A stretch of 64,000 nucleotides of DNA from assembly GCF_014636935.1 (NCBI RefSeq), contig NZ_BMES01000001.1, positions 372,001-436,000 of the forward strand, given 5' to 3'. Both the position numbers and the translations under genes were made by a program. This stretch comes from Alsobacter metallidurans. Lineage in GTDB: Bacteria; Pseudomonadota; Alphaproteobacteria; Rhizobiales; Beijerinckiaceae. The notes beneath the pieces are model-generated. The model was given only the letters and a program-made list of their open reading frames with translations. It was not told where the DNA came from and made no database searches. This document shows positions 61,967 to 64,000 of this stretch, piece by piece (the stretch's first letter is position 1; each line of letters starts with the position of its first letter).

Positions 61967-62362
61967 ATGAACACCGAAGGACCGACAGAACCGCAATCCG
62001 CCACGCAGGCGATCGACGCAAAGATCGCCGGGCTCGGCGACTGGCGCGGCGAGGCGCTGGCGCGCGTCCGCGCGCTGATCCGGGCGGCCGAGCCCGACGT
62101 CATCGAGGAAGTGAAGTGGCGCGGCGTGCCGGTCTGGTCGCTGGCAGGCATCCTGTGCACGGGCGAAACCTACAAGGCGGCCGTGAAGCTGACCTTCCCC
62201 AAGGGAGCCTCGCTGCCGGATCCCGCTGGCCTGTTCAACGCCAGCCTCGAAGGCGGCACGCGACGCGCGATCGACATTCACGAAGGCGAGGCTCCGGACG
62301 AAGACGCCTTCATTGCGCTGATCCGGGCCGCCGCGGAGTTGAACCGCGCAAAGCGCAAATAG
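61967..62362 (+). CDS. DUF1801 (YdhG-like) protein
   Basis: 131 residues. DUF1801 pattern: LARVRALIRAAEPDVIEEVKW near 33-53, then PVWSLAGILCTGETYKAAVKLTFPKGASL and the C-terminal IRAAAELNRAKRK. It is a small soluble, probably cytoplasmic protein of the YdhG/YjbR-like shape. No activity is known. A good intrinsic terminator follows the stop by 27 bases. Confidence 0.88.
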   Translation: MNTEGPTEPQSATQAIDAKIAGLGDWRGEALARVRALIRAAEPDVIEEVKWRGVPVWSLAGILCTGETYKAAVKLTFPKGASLPDPAGLFNASLEGGTRRAIDIHEGEAPDEDAFIALIRAAAELNRAKRK

Positions 62363-62388
62363 CCTGGCCAGCCGCAGCCCAACAAAAA

Positions 62389-62413
62389 AGCCGCCCGAAG
62401 GCGGCTCTTTTTC
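62389..62413. terminator. Bidirectional intrinsic terminator (DUF1801 gene / tRNA-Leu)
   Basis: AGCCGCC-CGAA-GGCGGCT: a perfect 7-base stem with a stable CGAA tetraloop, followed by CTTTTTC on the plus strand and by CTTTTTTG on the minus strand. It ends the DUF1801 transcript and, read the other way, the tRNA-Leu transcript. It is the only textbook terminator in the window. Confidence 0.9.
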
Positions 62414-62454
62414 GTTGGGCCGGGCTCCACCGCGCCTGCATGGCAGGGTTGCGA

Positions 62455-62541
<87 letters not shown>

Positions 62542-62550
62542 CCGGCGCGC

Positions 62551-62579
62551 TTTCTAAGGGGGGGATTCAGGTGTGTCAA
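62551..62579 (-). promoter_or_regulatory. Sigma70 promoter of tRNA-Leu
   Basis: On the minus strand TTGACA (62579-62574), 17-base spacer with a run of seven C, and TAGAAA (62556-62551). The -10 ends nine bases before the tRNA 5' end, so the leader is only a few bases. A perfect -35 and correct spacing support it; the -10 matches four of six positions. Confidence 0.65.
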
Positions 62580-62775
62580 CGCCGCCTCGGGCCCATTCGC
62601 GAACAATCTTCGGCCGTCGGTCGACCATCCCAGGCGCGGCCCCGTTCCGGCCATCGGCGAAACGCTCCCGAAACCTCAACTTGACTGTGCGGGCGCGTCG
62701 CGGCGGTCTGCCCTTGTCAGGACGCATTCTCGGCCCCACCATATCACCATGGCAAAAAGCCCCAGAGGCGATGCG

Positions 62776-63144
62776 ATGAACACGAACGCCGGCCGCAAAC
62801 TCCCGCCGCTCATGAAGCGGCACCCGGTTCTGCGGCTCGTGCTCGAACACGCGGCGGTTGGCGCGCTGCTTGGCCTTGTTTTCGCGGTCGCGCTGCTGGC
62901 CTTCGACGCACACGGCCTGCGCCGGCTGATCGCCGAATCGGACAGCGGCTACGTGGCGTTCGCGATGCTGGCTGTCGGCTTCATGGTCACGTTCGGCAGC
63001 CTCGTGGCGGGCGGCGCCATCATGTCGCTGCCCAAGGGCGACGACGACGGCCCGGGGGGCGGACGCCGGTACCGTTTGCAGCCCATTCCGGTGCGCGCCA
63101 GGTCCTCGCGTCGTTCGTCCTCTATACAGCGCGACTGGCATTGA
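62776..63144 (+). CDS. Small membrane protein of unknown function
   Basis: 122 residues from ATG 62776 (MNTNAGRKLPPLMKRHP). Two membrane helices at about 28-46 (AAVGALLGLVFAVALLAF) and 62-84 (VAFAMLAVGFMVTFGSLVAGGAIM) with a basic, Gly/Arg/Ser-rich C-terminal tail; topology probably N-in, C-in. Alphaproteobacteria have many such small two-helix proteins; I do not recognise a named family. An ATG at 62749 would add nine residues. It precedes the NDUFA9-like gene by 34 bases on the same strand. Confidence 0.72.
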   Translation: MNTNAGRKLPPLMKRHPVLRLVLEHAAVGALLGLVFAVALLAFDAHGLRRLIAESDSGYVAFAMLAVGFMVTFGSLVAGGAIMSLPKGDDDGPGGGRRYRLQPIPVRARSSRRSSSIQRDWH

Positions 63145-63178
63145 CTAAGAGCCTCCTGTTACGCGCAGGAGACCGGCC

Positions 63179-64000
63179 ATGATCCCGACGTCCAACCAAC
63201 TCGTCACCGTTTTCGGCGGGTCCGGCTTCGTCGGGCGGCACGTCGTGCGCGCGCTGGCCCGCCGCGGCTACCGCATCCGCGTCGCGGTGCGCCGGCCCGA
63301 CCTCGCGCTGTTTCTCCAGCCGCTCGGCCGCGTCGGCCAGATCCACCCCGTCCAGGCCAATTTGCGCTTCCCCGCCTCCGTGGCCTCCGCGATCGCGGGC
63401 GCGGACGCGGTGGTGAACCTCGTCGGCATCCTGAGCGAGGGCGGCAACCAGACCTTCACGGCCGTGCAGGCCGACGGCGCCAGGGCGGTCGCGGAAGCCA
63501 CGGCCGCCGCCGGAATCACGCGCCTCGTGCAGATGTCGGCGCTGGGCTCCGACCCCGATTCCGAATCGGACTACGCCCGCACCAAGGCGGCCGGCGAGGC
63601 CGCCGCCTTCGCGAGCGTGCCCGAGGCCGTTGTGCTGCGGCCCTCCATCGTGTTCGGCCCCGAGGACCAGTTCTTCAACCGCTTCGCGGCGCTCGCCCGC
63701 ATGTCGCCCGTGCTGCCGCTGGTCGGCGGCGGCGAGACCCGTTTCCAGCCGGTCTTCGTTGGCGACGTGGCCGAAATGGTGTGCCGCGCCATCGACGGGA
63801 CGATCCGCACCGGCGTGGTCTACGAGTGCGGCGGCCCGGAGGTGAAGACCTTCCGGCAGATCCTCGAATACGTGCTCGCCGTCACCGGCCGCAAGCGCCT
63901 GCTCGCGCCGCTGCCTTTCGGCGCCGCCAACATCCAGGCCGGCGTGCTGGAGTTCATTGACAAGATCAGCCTCGGCCTGCTGCCCGACGCCCTCAAGCTC
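63179..64000 (+). CDS. NDUFA9-like (complex I-associated) atypical SDR, 5' part
   Basis: 274 residues are present and the frame is open at the right edge, so the C terminus is outside. ATG 63179 has AGGAGA ten bases upstream. Rossmann motif VTVFGGSGFVGRHVVRALARRGY, then AVVNLVGILSEGGNQTF, LVQMSALGSDPDSESDYARTKAAGE (with Y-x-x-x-K) and LRPSIVFGPEDQFFNRFA, which is the standard NDUFA9-like block of alphaproteobacteria. In mitochondria NDUFA9 is an accessory subunit of complex I; the bacterial protein's role is not settled. Confidence 0.9.
   Translation, partial: MIPTSNQLVTVFGGSGFVGRHVVRALARRGYRIRVAVRRPDLALFLQPLGRVGQIHPVQANLRFPASVASAIAGADAVVNLVGILSEGGNQTFTAVQADGARAVAEATAAAGITRLVQMSALGSDPDSESDYARTKAAGEAAAFASVPEAVVLRPSIVFGPEDQFFNRFAALARMSPVLPLVGGGETRFQPVFVGDVAEMVCRAIDGTIRTGVVYECGGPEVKTFRQILEYVLAVTGRKRLLAPLPFGAANIQAGVLEFIDKISLGLLPDALKL

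Overview
The window is 64 kb of high-GC (roughly two thirds G+C by eye) chromosome from an alphaproteobacterium, most likely of the order Hyphomicrobiales (Rhizobiales). Pointers are the order rnd - lptC - lptA - lptB - rpoN - hpf - ptsN, the block PBP-activator lipoprotein / rsmI - yraN - gshB, a PmtA-type phospholipid N-methyltransferase, an FzlA-like GST next to uppP, an OlsB-like acyltransferase, a MatR/TRAP malonate locus, and RpoH promoters of the alphaproteobacterial CTTG-N18-CTTATAT type. The genus cannot be named from this. No phage, transposon, CRISPR array or rRNA operon is visible; this is mainly core chromosome with a few nutrient-uptake loci.

Layout. 0-3 kb: end of a phospholipase D/cardiolipin synthase, then an aminotransferase overlapping an orphan polyamine-type binding protein. 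3-8 kb: grpE, a branched-chain-type ligand-binding lipoprotein, rsmI-yraN-gshB. 8-11 kb: a sulfonate/taurine-type ABC operon that ends in an OsmC gene, driven by a near-consensus sigma70 promoter. 11-14.5 kb: hybrid histidine kinase and OlsB-like acyltransferase. 14.7-21 kb: NAD-binding protein, queG, fzlA, uppP, nth, a DUF2244 protein and an Ada-like protein. 21-27.9 kb: secreted hypothetical, dnaK, dnaJ, pmtA-like, histidine phosphatase, pyrF. 28-32.6 kb: comM and glnD. 32.7-39.8 kb: malonate locus (malonyl-CoA synthetase, malonyl-CoA decarboxylase, TRAP transporter, divergent GntR regulator with palindromic sites). 39.9-44 kb: metY-like, alpha/beta hydrolase, DUF983, MFS. 44-47.8 kb: polA, RidA. 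47.8-53.2 kb: xylose-dehydrogenase-like SDR divergent from a sugar ABC transporter whose permease is two RbsC-type permeases fused in one chain. 53-55 kb: gamma-glutamyltransferase. 55-61.6 kb: ptsN, hpf, rpoN, lptB, lptA, lptC, rnd. 61.7-64 kb: a 24-residue membrane peptide, DUF1801 protein, tRNA-Leu(CAG), a small membrane protein and a truncated NDUFA9-like gene.

Functional themes. Stress and protein quality control: grpE and dnaK lie 18 kb apart but carry matching RpoH-type promoters. Nitrogen control: glnD, rpoN and ptsN. Envelope: lptCAB, uppP, fzlA, pmtA and olsB-like genes. Carbon supply: malonate and probably an aldose. Intergenic gaps are unusually rich in palindromic repeats of at least four families, several of them paired as large inverted repeats, and they account for most of the long non-coding gaps.

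Start codons were chosen by ribosome-binding site, operon overlap and usual family length, and often differ from the longest open frame. All family names come from reading motifs, not from a database search.
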